Positions 7,955 through 16,845 of a stretch of DNA of 64,000 nucleotides are shown here, piece by piece (position 1 is the first letter of the stretch; each line of letters begins with the position of its first letter). Position numbers and translations under genes: made by a program. A model generated the notes under the pieces. That model was not told the origin of the DNA and did not search any database. It was given only the letters and a program-made list of their open reading frames with translations. The DNA lies in the NCBI RefSeq assembly GCF_018130165.1, contig NZ_JAFCLZ010000014.1:124001-188000 (forward strand), read 5' to 3'. Source of the stretch: Bradyrhizobium sp. JYMT SZCCT0180 (GTDB taxonomy: Bacteria; Pseudomonadota; Alphaproteobacteria; Rhizobiales; Xanthobacteraceae).

Positions 7955-9280
7955 ATGCATTCGCCGGCCGCTCCCTCGAAAGTCACGACGGCGCAGGTAT
8001 TTGCCATCGCGGGTCCCGCGATGATCGCGAACCTGACGACGCCGCTGATCGGCATCGTCTCGACCACGGCGATCGGCCGGCTCGGTGACGCCACGCTGCT
8101 CGGCGGCGTGGCGGTCGCCTCCGTGCTGTTCGACTGCCTGTTCTGGCTGTTCGGATTCCTGCGCATGAGCACGGTGGCGTTTACCGCGCAGGCGCTCGGC
8201 GCCGGCGACACGCAGGAACTACGCGCCATCCTGCTGCGCGGATTCATCGCCGCCGCGCTGGTCGGCGCCGCGCTCATCCTGCTGCAGATCCCGCTCGCCA
8301 GCCTCCTGCTGGAGGCGATGGGCGGCAGCGAAGGCGTTACGCGCGCGGCGAAAACCTATTTCACGATTCGGATATGGTCGGCGCCGCTGGCGCTCGGCAA
8401 TTATGTCATGCTGGGCTGGCTGATCGGACAGGCCCGCGCCAAACTGGCGCTCGGCACGCAGATCACCATCAACCTGATCAATGCGGCAGCCACCGCGCTT
8501 TTGGTGCTGGTGCTCGACTTCGGCATTGCCGGCGCGGCGATCGCGGCCGTGATCGCGGAAGCGGCCGGGCTCCTGCTCGGCATACTTATCGCGCGGCGCC
8601 TTTCCCGTGGGCAACCGGCCATCTTGCGCGCGACGCTGTTCGACCGCACAAAGCTGATGCGGCTATTGGCGGTCAATCGTGACATCCTGATTCGCACCGC
8701 GGCGTTGATCGCAGCCTTCCTGTTCTTCACCGCGCAGGGCGCCCGCGCCGGCGACCTGACGCTGGCAGCCAATGCGGTGTTGAACAATTTCCTGATGATC
8801 AGCGCCTTCTTCCTCGACGGCCTTGCCAACGCCGCCGAACAGCTCTGCGGCCGCGCCTATGGCGGGCGCGACAGAAGCGGATTCGCCGGTGCGGTCAAAC
8901 TGGTCGTGATCTGGGGCTTTGGCTTTGCGCTCGCCGTCGCCGCCGTCTTCGCCCTGTTCGGTCCTTCCCTGATCGACATCATGACGGCGAGCGCCGACGT
9001 GCGGCGCATCGCGCGCGATTATCTGCCGTTCGTGATCTTCGCGCCGCTGCTCGGCGTGTTCGCCTTTGCCTTTGACGGGGTCTATATCGGCGCCACCTGG
9101 GCGCGCGACATGCGCAACCTGATGCTGCTGTCGCTTGCGATATTCCTGGGCGCGTGGCTGGCGCTGCGATCGTTCGGCAATGCCGGACTGTGGGGCGCGC
9201 TATTGGTGCATTACGCCGCCCGCGGCGGGCTTGAGGCGCTGCGTTATCCGGCGCTGTTGAAGAAGTCGTTTGGGGCGTGA
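7955..9280 (+). CDS. MATE-family efflux transporter (DinF-like)
   Basis: Integral membrane antiporter of 441 residues with about 12 hydrophobic helices. It exports organic cations or drugs in exchange for Na+ or H+. The family signature is spread over helix 1 and 2 (IAGPAMIANLTTPLIGIVSTTAIGRLGD), typical of the DinF branch, and repeats in the second half (LNNFLMISAFFLDGLANAAEQLCG). It starts 34 bases after the small membrane protein gene and may share its transcript. A second, unrelated MATE gene is at 31085-32527. Confidence 0.9.
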   Translation: MHSPAAPSKVTTAQVFAIAGPAMIANLTTPLIGIVSTTAIGRLGDATLLGGVAVASVLFDCLFWLFGFLRMSTVAFTAQALGAGDTQELRAILLRGFIAAALVGAALILLQIPLASLLLEAMGGSEGVTRAAKTYFTIRIWSAPLALGNYVMLGWLIGQARAKLALGTQITINLINAAATALLVLVLDFGIAGAAIAAVIAEAAGLLLGILIARRLSRGQPAILRATLFDRTKLMRLLAVNRDILIRTAALIAAFLFFTAQGARAGDLTLAANAVLNNFLMISAFFLDGLANAAEQLCGRAYGGRDRSGFAGAVKLVVIWGFGFALAVAAVFALFGPSLIDIMTASADVRRIARDYLPFVIFAPLLGVFAFAFDGVYIGATWARDMRNLMLLSLAIFLGAWLALRSFGNAGLWGALLVHYAARGGLEALRYPALLKKSFGA

Positions 9281-9290
9281 ATTCTTTCTT

Positions 9291-9433
9291 CCCTTCTCCC
9301 CTTGCGGGAGAAGGTGGCGCGAAGCGCCGGATGAGGGGTCTCTATCCACATCTTGAAATCTTACCGTGAGGAGAGAACCCCTCACCCGTCTTCGCTTCGC
9401 GAAGCCACCCTCTCCCACAAGGGGAGAGGGGAA
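9291..9433. repeat. intergenic paired palindromic repeat between convergent genes
   Basis: Two facing hairpin units (CTTCTCCCCTTGCGGGAGAAG at the left, CTCTCCCACAAGGGGAGAG at the right) surround GAGGGGTCTCTATCCAC and a short spacer. It fills the gap between the convergent MATE and pyrD genes and probably acts as a bidirectional transcript end. A related copy with the same CTCTATCCAC centre is at 58316-58474. Confidence 0.8.
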
Positions 9434-9435
9434 GA

Positions 9436-10533
9436 TCACTGCACAGGCCATTCCTCGGCGGTGATGGTCGCGGCATCGGCGCCGACGATTTCCGCAAGCG
9501 AATCGCGCCCCGTGCGCAGCAAGGTCGAGGACAGATCGTTCTTGATGTCCTCGACCAGCCCGAGGCCCTTGTAGATCAGCGATGAATAAAGCTGGATCAG
9601 GCTGGCGCCGGCGCGGATTTTGGTCAGCGCGGCACCTCCGCTGTCGATGCCGCCGACCCCGATCAGCGGGAAGGCGCCTTCGGCACGCACATAGGTTTCC
9701 GCCACCATCCGCGTCGACAGCCGGAACAGCGGCCGTCCCGACAGGCCACCCTGCTCCTTGGCCCGGCCGGATTCGCGCAAGCTCGAGGGCCGTGCCAGCG
9801 TGGTGTTGGCCACGACCATGCCGTCCACCCGGCGCGAGCGCGCGATGTGCACGACATCGTCGAGTTCGGCCAGACTCAAATCCGGCGCGATCTTGAGCAG
9901 CACCGGGGAATCGCCGGCATTCTTGCGCACCCGCTCGCGCGCATCGATCACCCGGGCGAGGAGATCGTCGAGGGCTGCCGATTGCTGCAGATTGCGCAGG
10001 CCCGGCGTGTTCGGCGAGGAGACGTTGACGGTGAAATAGCTCGCGACCGGCGCAAAGGTCTCGATCAGCTTGACGTAATCGGCGGTGCGGTCGGCCGAAT
10101 CCTTGTTGGCCCCGACATTGACGCCGACGATGCCGGAAAGATGCGCGCGCGAGGCGAGCCGCCGCAGCACGATCTCCGCCCCGTCATTGTTGAAACCCAT
10201 CCGGTTGATCACGGCCTCGTCGCGTTCCATCCGGAACAGCCGCGGCCGCGGATTGCCGACTTGCGGTTTGGGCGTCACCGAGCCGATCTCGACGAATCCA
10301 AATCCCAGCCGCAGCAGCGCGTCGGGCGCTTCCGCGCTCTTGTCGAAACCCGCGGCCATCCCGATCGGATTGGGAAAGTTCAGGCCGAAGGCGCGCACCG
10401 CCAGCTTCGAATCATCCGGCTTTGAGCGGATCGGCGGCAGCAGCCGCAGGCCCTGGATGGCCATGCGATGCGCATCCTCCGGATCGAACCAGCGCAGCAG
10501 CGGCAGTGAAAAGGCGTCGAAGGCGCGGATCAC
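9436..10533 (-). CDS. pyrD: dihydroorotate dehydrogenase (quinone), class 2
   Basis: Catalyses dihydroorotate to orotate in pyrimidine synthesis, passing electrons to membrane quinone through FMN. The 365-residue length, the N-terminal amphipathic segment (FDAFSLPLLRWFDPEDAHRMAI) and the motifs NPIGMAAGFDKSAEA, INRMGFNNDG, YFTVNVSSPNTPGLRNLQ and GVGGIDSGGAALTKIRAGASLIQLY are those of class 2 enzymes, with serine rather than cysteine as base. Its start overlaps the stop of the DUF952 gene by 4 bases, so the two are coupled. Confidence 0.96.
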   Translation of the reverse strand: MIRAFDAFSLPLLRWFDPEDAHRMAIQGLRLLPPIRSKPDDSKLAVRAFGLNFPNPIGMAAGFDKSAEAPDALLRLGFGFVEIGSVTPKPQVGNPRPRLFRMERDEAVINRMGFNNDGAEIVLRRLASRAHLSGIVGVNVGANKDSADRTADYVKLIETFAPVASYFTVNVSSPNTPGLRNLQQSAALDDLLARVIDARERVRKNAGDSPVLLKIAPDLSLAELDDVVHIARSRRVDGMVVANTTLARPSSLRESGRAKEQGGLSGRPLFRLSTRMVAETYVRAEGAFPLIGVGGIDSGGAALTKIRAGASLIQLYSSLIYKGLGLVEDIKNDLSSTLLRTGRDSLAEIVGADAATITAEEWPVQ

Positions 10534-10874
10534 GGCGCAAGCTCCGGAATGTCATGATGGCCGTCGGACCGCGCCCGCATGTCGAGGATGGCGGTGACGG
10601 CGCCGAGATCGAGTTCGCCATAGAGATGTGGGAACAATTCGTCGTTGCGCGAGGGTTCCCAGCGCAGGCTGTCGCCCAGCGCATCGGCGTCGACCGCGAT
10701 CAAGAACAGCCCGGTCTGGCCGAAATAATGTTTCCGCGCGGTCTCGGCGACCTGGGACGCTGTGGAAAAATGGATGTAGCCGTCGCGCAGATCGTCCGCG
10801 CTGCCCCGATAGACGCCTTGCCGCTCGGCCTCGCGCCAGGCCGAGGCGGGGCTGATTTTGTAGATCGTGGGCAC
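10530..10874 (-). CDS. DUF952 family protein
   Basis: Small soluble protein of 114 residues starting MPTIYKISPASAWREAER. The sequence GYIHFSTASQVAETARKHY and ELFPHLYGELDLGAV are typical of DUF952, which resembles an ADP-ribosyltransferase-like or glutathione-related fold; no activity is firmly known to me. It is co-transcribed with pyrD (4-base overlap), an association common in this group. Confidence 0.88.
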   Translation of the reverse strand: MPTIYKISPASAWREAERQGVYRGSADDLRDGYIHFSTASQVAETARKHYFGQTGLFLIAVDADALGDSLRWEPSRNDELFPHLYGELDLGAVTAILDMRARSDGHHDIPELAP

Positions 10875-11056
10875 TCGCCGGCATTCCCTGTTTGTCGTTG
10901 AGTCTCTTGGGATTTTTCCCGGGATTCCGGGTCGGCGCAGACCGTAAAGGCGGCTGGGGCTGAACTCAAGCGCCGCCGCGCCGTCCGGCCAGCCTGGAAT
11001 TTGCGGAAATCCCGCGTTTCAGGTAATAATTCCTAAACACGACGTTGAGTGATCCC

Positions 11057-11707
11057 ATGGCCAAGCCAACCAAAGCCCGCATTCTCACCCACGGCCAGGT
11101 CTGGACCGCGCTCGACCGGCTCGCCGAGCGCGCCGGGCTGTCGCCCTCGGGCCTTGCCAAGCGCTCCGGCCTCGACCCGACCACCTTCAACAAATCCAAA
11201 CGCATTACGGGCGACGGCCGCGAACGCTGGCCCTCGACCGAATCGGTTTCCAAGGCGCTGGCCGCCACCAATTCCTCGATCGACACGTTTGTGCAGCTGA
11301 TCGGCGATGGCGCGCGCAGCCAGCAATCGGTGCCGATGCTCGGCCTCGCCCAAGCCGGCAGCAGCGGCCATTTCGACGACAGCGGTTTTCCCGCCGGCAA
11401 GGGCTGGGATGAGGTGGCGCTGCCCGCCGCGGGCGACGAGCACGCCTACGCGCTGGAAATATCCGGCGACTCGATGAAGCCCGCCTACCGCGACGGCGAC
11501 ATCATCGTGGTCTCGCCGGGCACACCGATCCGGCGCGGCGACCGCGTGGTGTTGAAGACCAGCGATGGCGAGGTGTTGGTGAAGGAATTGAAGCGCCGCA
11601 CCACCAGGACGCTGGAGCTGCAATCGCTGAACCCGGCGCAGGCCGACCGCGCGCTCGACGCCGACGACGTCGAATGGATCGCGCGGATCGTGTGGGCGAG
11701 CCAGTAG
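11057..11707 (+). CDS. HTH regulator with LexA-like S24 peptidase domain
   Basis: Protein of 216 residues. An N-terminal helix-turn-helix (about 15-50, LAERAGLSPSGLAKRSGLDPTTFNKSKR) is joined to an S24 domain. Both catalytic residues are present: Ser139 in SGDSMKPAYRDGD and Lys176 in EVLVKELK. Their spacing of 37 residues equals that of E. coli LexA Ser119/Lys156. An Ala100-Gly101 pair in the linker (LAQAGSS) could be a self-cleavage site. Start: ATG at 11057; a TTG four codons earlier (11045) is in frame. The stop overlaps or abuts the glycosylase-like gene, so a damage-responsive role is plausible but inferred. Confidence 0.85.
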   Translation: MAKPTKARILTHGQVWTALDRLAERAGLSPSGLAKRSGLDPTTFNKSKRITGDGRERWPSTESVSKALAATNSSIDTFVQLIGDGARSQQSVPMLGLAQAGSSGHFDDSGFPAGKGWDEVALPAAGDEHAYALEISGDSMKPAYRDGDIIVVSPGTPIRRGDRVVLKTSDGEVLVKELKRRTTRTLELQSLNPAQADRALDADDVEWIARIVWASQ

Positions 11708-12228
11708 GTTTGTCCCCGGCTCCGGATGTCCTGCAGGATGTGCTGGAAGATTCCCTTCACATCGTTCTGTGCGGGATGGCTGCAGGGACGGCATCAGCCA
11801 AAGCAAGGGCCTACTACGCGCACAAGCAGAACAAGTTCTGGAAAATTCTTTACGAGATCGGGCTGACGCCGACGCTGCTGCAGCCGCACCAGTACCGCGA
11901 TCTGCTGCAGCACCGGATCGGCCTCACTGATCTCGTGAAGACGCACTCGGGAATGGATCACCAGATCCCGGTATCCGAACTCCGACTCGATGCGAGATCT
12001 CGCCTGAGCAATTCAATTGCGGCATTCCGGCCAAAATTCCTGGCGTTCACGAGCAAGGCGGCCGGACAGGGATTTCTCGGCGGCAAGCGCGATTACGGCG
12101 AGCAGGCTGAGCGGATCGCCGACACCAGGATCTGGATTTTGCCATCCACATCAGGCGCGGCGAATGGAAGCTGGCGACCGGAAGTGTGGCACGCGTTTGC
12201 GGATGCGGTGCGGGCTGCTGCGGATTGA
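11692..12228 (+). CDS. Mug/TDG-type DNA glycosylase homologue with altered active site
   Basis: Aligns by eye with E. coli Mug along its length: NKFWKILYEIGLTP against NRFWKVIYQAGFT, the GLTDLV segment, ELRLDARSRL, and IWILPSTSG against IWVLPNPSG. Mug-family enzymes remove uracil or thymine mispaired with G. However, the catalytic GINPG motif reads GMAAG here, so the key Asn is missing, and the NPSGLSR loop is STSGAANGSW. It may have another base specificity or only bind DNA. The start is uncertain: GTG at 11692 overlaps the S24 gene, or TTG at 11710. About 180 residues. Confidence 0.78.
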   Translation: MGEPVGLSPAPDVLQDVLEDSLHIVLCGMAAGTASAKARAYYAHKQNKFWKILYEIGLTPTLLQPHQYRDLLQHRIGLTDLVKTHSGMDHQIPVSELRLDARSRLSNSIAAFRPKFLAFTSKAAGQGFLGGKRDYGEQAERIADTRIWILPSTSGAANGSWRPEVWHAFADAVRAAAD

Positions 12229-12233
12229 CGATT

Positions 12234-12323
12234 GTAGGGTGGGCAAAGCGAAGCGTGCCCACCAAACAAGATCACGAATGTAGATGGTGGGCACGGCGCA
12301 AGAGCGCCTTTGCCCACCCTACG
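12234..12323. repeat. intergenic paired repeat, GTAGGGTGGGCAAAGCG family
   Basis: GTAGGGTGGGCAAAGCGAAG at the left faces its inverse TTTGCCCACCCTAC at the right, each unit holding an inner hairpin (GGGCAAAGCGAAGCGTGCCC). It lies between the convergent glycosylase and aldolase genes. Two more copies are at 15125-15212 and 29467-29547. Confidence 0.85.
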
Positions 12324-12334
12324 CCTGCTCCGAA

Positions 12335-13117
12335 CTACGTCGCGTAATCTGGCTCTTTGCGATCAAGCATTCGCTTCAACGCATCGAAGTGCCGCTGTGC
12401 TGGCGTCGGTCCCTTGTAGAGACGCTCGTCCTTGTATTCGCGCTGGGTCTTCTCAACCACGGGCGCGGGAAGCTGCTTCAGCCTCTGCCCGGTCCACATC
12501 GCGTAGATCTGCACCTGCGCGGCGCGCTCGACGTAATAGAGCATGTCGTAAGCGTCGGCGACGGTCGCACCGACCGTCGAGATGCCGTGATTGGCCATGA
12601 ACAGCACCTGCTTGTCGCCGATCACCTTCGCCAGGCGGGCGCCTTCGGCGGGATCGACGGCCGGGCCGGTATATTCGTCGTCATAGGCGATGGCGCCTGA
12701 CAGCCCGACCTCGGTCTGGCCGATCTCCTTGATGCGCGGGTCATCGAGGCGCGTCAGCGCGCTGGCATAGGGCATGTGGGTGTGAAACACCGCTTTGGCC
12801 TGCGGCAGCGCCTTGTGGATCGGGGCGTGGATGCAATAGCAGGAGCGCTCGACCTCGCCCTCGCCGCGCTTGACCTCACCGTCGTCGATGCCGACTTCCA
12901 TGAAGGACGAGGCCGTGACCTCGGACCAATGCATGCCGAACGGGATCTGGTAGTAGCGGTCGCTGCGGCCCGGCACCGTGTAGGTCAGATGGTTGAAGAT
13001 GCCTTCGGAAAAACCCTGGTTGAAGGCGAGACGATGCGCGGCCGCCAGATCGACCCGCGCCTGCCATTCGTCGGCGCTGGTATCATTGCGCAAGTCCGGC
13101 GAAACCCTGAACTGCAT
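12335..13117 (-). CDS. class II aldolase/adducin-family protein
   Basis: Zinc-dependent aldolase-fold protein of 260 residues. The metal site is visible as HTHMPYA (two His) and a later MANHGISTVG (His), with GFSEGIFNHLTY as the phosphate-binding loop. Members act on sugar phosphates or have unknown substrates; the longer bacterial members like this are often annotated only by family. The ATG at 13117 has GGGAG 8 bases upstream; the open frame continues upstream to 13270 without such a site. No pathway neighbours. Confidence 0.9.
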   Translation of the reverse strand: MQFRVSPDLRNDTSADEWQARVDLAAAHRLAFNQGFSEGIFNHLTYTVPGRSDRYYQIPFGMHWSEVTASSFMEVGIDDGEVKRGEGEVERSCYCIHAPIHKALPQAKAVFHTHMPYASALTRLDDPRIKEIGQTEVGLSGAIAYDDEYTGPAVDPAEGARLAKVIGDKQVLFMANHGISTVGATVADAYDMLYYVERAAQVQIYAMWTGQRLKQLPAPVVEKTQREYKDERLYKGPTPAQRHFDALKRMLDRKEPDYAT

Positions 13118-13275
13118 GCGTCTGCTCCCAATGTTGCCCGCCTCTCCACGGAGGCTTGATGGCGGATAGTCTAGCGCAATTCGGTGCAGGCCGCGGTTGA
13201 AATTGCGGCGGGCCTGCCATCTGGATTTGCGGTTCGCGGTCACAGTGAGATGATACGTTACGAAGCCCAACTCTA

Positions 13276-13434
13276 TCGTCGTCCCGGCGAAGGCCGGGAC
13301 CCATAACCACCAGCGATAATTGTTTTTGCACGCAGGTCGTTATCTTCCTTTTTCAACAACATCGGCCGCGGCGTATGGGTCCCGGCCCCCCGTGCGCAAT
13401 TGCGCACTAGTCCGGGACGACATCGGGGCTACGC
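13276..13434. repeat. intergenic paired repeat, GTCCCGG...CCGGGAC family
   Basis: GTCGTCCCGGCGAAGGCCGG plus ACCCATAACC at the left face the inverse ATGGGTCCCGG...CCGGGACGAC at the right, with about 60 bases between. It separates lysK from the aldolase gene. Other copies: 36477-36603, 45454-45582, 57262-57413. Confidence 0.82.
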
Positions 13435-15072
13435 ACTCCGCGCCAGCGCGCCGTCGATCATCGCCACCGCATTGGCCAGACCGTACACCGCGACGAACGA
13501 GCCGAAGCGCGGGCCTTTTTCCTGACCGAGCAGCACCTGATAGAGCATGTTGAACCAGTCGAGCGAGACGCCCGGCCTGCCGTCCTTGCCCTTCTTGACG
13601 AGATCGAGGAACGGCTCGCGGCGGCCGATTTCGTAGACCACGTTCTGGATCTCTTCCGCCGTCGACGTCGCCGGCAATTGCGACAGCGCGTCGCGCAGAT
13701 CCTGCAGCGCCACCCGCTCGCCATCGGTCGGCTCGCGGAATTTTTTGGTCGGCGCCACGAAGTCGCGATAATAATTGATGGCGTAGCCGACCAGCGCGTC
13801 GAGCTTCGGATGCGTCTGCGGCGTCACGCCGGGACGATAACGTCCAATAAAACCCCACAGCGTTTCGGCGTTCTCCGCATTCGACGACGACACCAGCGTC
13901 AGCAACAGCTGGAACGTGACCGGCATGTCGGCCTTCGGCGGCTGGCCGGCATGGATGTGCCAGACCGGATTTTGGAGCTGCTGCTTGGCATCCTGCCGCG
14001 GCAAGCCGTCGAGGAATTGCTGGTAGTCATCGACGTTGCGCGGGATCACGTCGAAATGCAGCCGCTTCGCCGCCTTCGGCTCGCGGTACATGAACAGCGA
14101 CAGCGATTCCGGCGACGCATAGCGCAGCCATTCGTCGATGGTGAGGCCGTTGCCCTTCGACTTGGAAATCTTCTGGCCCTGTTCATCGAGAAACAGTTCG
14201 TAGTTGAAGCCTTCCGGTGGCGTGGCGCCGAGCGCCCGGGTGATCTGGCCCGAGAGCTTCACCGAGTCGATCAGATCCTTGCCGGCCATCTCGTAGTCGA
14301 CGCCGAGCGCGACCCAGCGCATCGCCCAGTCGGCCTTCCACTGACACTTCACATTGCCGCCCGTGACCGGGGTTTCGACCTCTTCGCCGCTGTCCGGGTC
14401 GACATAGGTGATCGTGCCGGCGGCGATATCGCGACGGATCATCGGCACCTGCAGCACGACGCCTGACGTCTTGCTGATGGGCAGGAACGGCGAATAGGTC
14501 GCGCGCCGGTCCGGCCCCAGCGTCGGCAGGATGATCGCCATCACCTTGTCATAGGCGGCGAGCATCTTGAGCAGCGTCGCGTCGAAGCGGCCCGATGTGT
14601 AATAGTCGGTCGAGCTTGCAAACTCGTAGTCGAAGCCGAAATGATCGAGGAACGCGCGCAGGCGCGCGTTGTTGGCGGCGCCGAACGAAGGGTGTTCGTT
14701 CGAGAACGGATCCGGCACGCGCGTCAGCGGCTTGCCGAGATGAGCCGCCATCATGTCGCGATTGGGGACATTGTCCGGCACCTTGCGCAAGCCGTCCATG
14801 TCGTCGGAGAACGCCAGCAGCCGCGTCTTGATCTTGTCCTCGGTCAGCACGCGAAAGGCATGGCGCACCATGGTGGTGCGCGCGACCTCGCCGAAGGTGC
14901 CGATATGCGGCAGCCCCGACGGGCCGTAACCGGTCTCGAACAGCACCTCGTCCTTCGGGCTCTTTTTCAGCCGCGCGACAATCGCTTTCGCCTGCTCGAA
15001 CGGCCAGGCGTTGGATTGTTCGGCGAGCGCGCGCAAATCGCTCGGGCTGGCGGCAGGGTCGATGGTGGACAT
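13429..15072 (-). CDS. lysK: class I lysyl-tRNA synthetase
   Basis: Charges tRNA-Lys with lysine. At 547 residues it is a Rossmann-fold class I enzyme, not the class II LysS of enteric bacteria: the HIGH-type motif is PHIGTFGEVART (about residue 53-60) and the KMSKS motif is KISKSKGNG (about residue 300). Class I LysRS is found mostly in archaea, spirochaetes and many alphaproteobacteria. ATG at 15072 begins MSTIDPAASPSDLRALAE. It lies between two intergenic repeats and looks monocistronic. Confidence 0.96.
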   Translation of the reverse strand: MSTIDPAASPSDLRALAEQSNAWPFEQAKAIVARLKKSPKDEVLFETGYGPSGLPHIGTFGEVARTTMVRHAFRVLTEDKIKTRLLAFSDDMDGLRKVPDNVPNRDMMAAHLGKPLTRVPDPFSNEHPSFGAANNARLRAFLDHFGFDYEFASSTDYYTSGRFDATLLKMLAAYDKVMAIILPTLGPDRRATYSPFLPISKTSGVVLQVPMIRRDIAAGTITYVDPDSGEEVETPVTGGNVKCQWKADWAMRWVALGVDYEMAGKDLIDSVKLSGQITRALGATPPEGFNYELFLDEQGQKISKSKGNGLTIDEWLRYASPESLSLFMYREPKAAKRLHFDVIPRNVDDYQQFLDGLPRQDAKQQLQNPVWHIHAGQPPKADMPVTFQLLLTLVSSSNAENAETLWGFIGRYRPGVTPQTHPKLDALVGYAINYYRDFVAPTKKFREPTDGERVALQDLRDALSQLPATSTAEEIQNVVYEIGRREPFLDLVKKGKDGRPGVSLDWFNMLYQVLLGQEKGPRFGSFVAVYGLANAVAMIDGALARSA

Positions 15073-15124
15073 TTAGACGAGCTTTCTCCGAAGGGCCGGG
15101 AAACGGGCTTGGTATTATAGACTC

Positions 15125-15212
15125 GTAGGGTGGGCAAAGCGAAGCGTGCCCACCACAACGTTCAGCGAGTAAGATGGTGGGCACGGCGCAAGCGCGCCTT
15201 TGCCCACCCTAC
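15125..15212. repeat. intergenic paired repeat, GTAGGGTGGGCAAAGCG family
   Basis: Second copy of the family at 12234-12323: GTAGGGTGGGCAAAGCG, GTGCCCACC, a short spacer, then GGTGGGCACGGCGCAAG and TTTGCCCACCCTAC. It lies between the start of lysK and the end of the binding-protein gene. Confidence 0.85.
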
Positions 15213-15228
15213 GAATCCAAATCCAGCG

Positions 15229-16146
15229 TCAGAACGGACTGATCGAGAAATAACGCAGCCACAAATCCGTATAGCGGCCTTTTTCCCAGAGCCGGAACAG
15301 CGCCCAGTTAAGCGACTGCCGCAGCAGATCGTTGCCCTTGCGGACCGCGATGCCGATGCCCTCGCCGAAATAGCGGCTCTCGACGAACGGCCCGCCCGAG
15401 AAGGCGCAGCATTCGCCTGAATCGGTGCCGTTGATCCAGAACGCCAGCGCGATCGCGTCGCCGAAGATGAAGTCGACCTCGCTCCGCCGCAAAGCCAGCC
15501 GCAGCGCCTCGTCATTGGGGTACGATTTGATCTCGGCGTCGGTGAACATCGCCTTCAGATAGGCCTCATGCGAAGTGCCGGCGATGGCGCCGATTTTCTT
15601 GCCTTCGAGATATTCGGGACGCACCTCCGGCATCACGGCGTCGCGCCGCGACACGAAGCGCGCCGGCGCGCGGTAATAGGGGTCGGTGAAATCGATGCGG
15701 GCGCGCAATTGCGGCGTCACCGCCATCGACGCGATGATGGCGTCGCCGCGGTTGCTGGTGATGGCGTCGATCAGGGTCTCGAACCGGCGCATCTGGATGG
15801 TGCAGGTGACCTTGATCTCGTCGCACAGCGCGCGCGCCAGATCGACGTTGAAGCCGGCCGGATTGCCGTCGGGACCGGTGAAGTTGAACGGCGGATAGTC
15901 GGTTTCGGTCAGGAACCGGATCACGGTCAGGCGCGACAAATCAGGCCGGTCCGGACGCCGCCTCGGGTCCCAGAAGCCTGGCACCGCCTGCGGCGCCGCC
16001 TCGACCGCAGGCCGCGGCGCGGTTTGTGCGGACGCCTCACCGGGCAGCATGGCGGCCAGCGCAGCCGCGATCGTCAACCCGGTCAGCAGGCTGCGGACCG
16101 ATTTTGGCAATCTGGCGCTTTGTAACAAGGCTGGCTGGTGGGGCAT
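15229..16146 (-). CDS. periplasmic amino-acid-type substrate-binding protein (SBP family 3)
   Basis: Secreted receptor of 305 residues, with an N-terminal signal (LLTGLTIAAALAAMLPGEASAQ) after a basic start. The mature part has family 3 features: TDYPPFNFTGPDGNPAGFNVDLARALCDE, AIIASMAVTPQLRARIDFTDPYY and EGKKIGAIAGTSHEAYLKA. Such proteins bind polar amino acids or related solutes for an ABC importer, or feed signalling proteins; no permease is nearby. I took the ATG at 16146 as it directly precedes the basic signal region; an earlier ATG is at 16188. Confidence 0.9.
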   Translation of the reverse strand: MPHQPALLQSARLPKSVRSLLTGLTIAAALAAMLPGEASAQTAPRPAVEAAPQAVPGFWDPRRRPDRPDLSRLTVIRFLTETDYPPFNFTGPDGNPAGFNVDLARALCDEIKVTCTIQMRRFETLIDAITSNRGDAIIASMAVTPQLRARIDFTDPYYRAPARFVSRRDAVMPEVRPEYLEGKKIGAIAGTSHEAYLKAMFTDAEIKSYPNDEALRLALRRSEVDFIFGDAIALAFWINGTDSGECCAFSGGPFVESRYFGEGIGIAVRKGNDLLRQSLNWALFRLWEKGRYTDLWLRYFSISPF

Positions 16147-16231
16147 TGCCGGCGTTTTGTTGTGGAATTGGATGGCCTTATAGACCATCCGGCATCCGAT
16201 GCGAGGCCGTTTTGCGGGGCTCTGGTACGGC

Positions 16232-16822
16232 TCAGAGGTATTTCTTCAGATCGGTCGCAGCTTCCTGGGGCGTCCGCTTCAGGTTGAACGGCGAGACGAA
16301 GCGGCCGTCGCGATCCATCAAATAGATCAGCGCAGTATGGTCCATGGTGTAGTCGCCGTCCTTGAGCGGGACCTTCTTGGAATAAACCCGGTAGGCCGAC
16401 AGCACCTTGGCCACCGCCTCGGGGTTGCCGGTCAGGCCCTTCAGATGCGGGTCGAAGCTGGAGAGATATTCCTTCATCGCGGCCGCGGTGTCGCGCTCCG
16501 GATCAACCGAGACGAAAAAGGCGTTGACCCGGTCGGCGTCCTTGCCCATCGCCTTCAGCACTTCGGAGATCTCGAACAGCGCGGTCGGGCACACATCGGG
16601 GCAATGGGTGAAGCCGAAGAAGATCAGCGTCGGCCGGCCCTTGAGATCCTTGTCGGTCACGGTCTGGCCGGCCTGGTCGGTCAGTTGAAACGGCCCACCG
16701 ATCGCGGCCGGCGCCGTGACGGTGCGCAGACCACCGAGCGCCCACAGCATGATCAGGAGGCCAACCAGCAGGCTGACGGCAAAGGATGCGACAATCACCA
16801 GCGGTCGGATGCTCCGGTCCAT
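16232..16822 (-). CDS. SCO1/SenC family copper chaperone
   Basis: Membrane-anchored thioredoxin-fold protein of 196 residues that helps build the CuA centre of cytochrome oxidase. An N-terminal anchor (about 8-32) precedes the copper motif HCPDVCPT (CxxxC) near residue 75 and a later conserved His in YTMDHTALIYLMDRDG. The DPERDTAAAMKEYLSSFDP segment is typical of SCO proteins. A short membrane protein gene lies 23 bases upstream on the same strand. Confidence 0.95.
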   Translation of the reverse strand: MDRSIRPLVIVASFAVSLLVGLLIMLWALGGLRTVTAPAAIGGPFQLTDQAGQTVTDKDLKGRPTLIFFGFTHCPDVCPTALFEISEVLKAMGKDADRVNAFFVSVDPERDTAAAMKEYLSSFDPHLKGLTGNPEAVAKVLSAYRVYSKKVPLKDGDYTMDHTALIYLMDRDGRFVSPFNLKRTPQEAATDLKKYL

Positions 16823-16845
16823 GTAAAAAATTCCCTATGTCCGGA

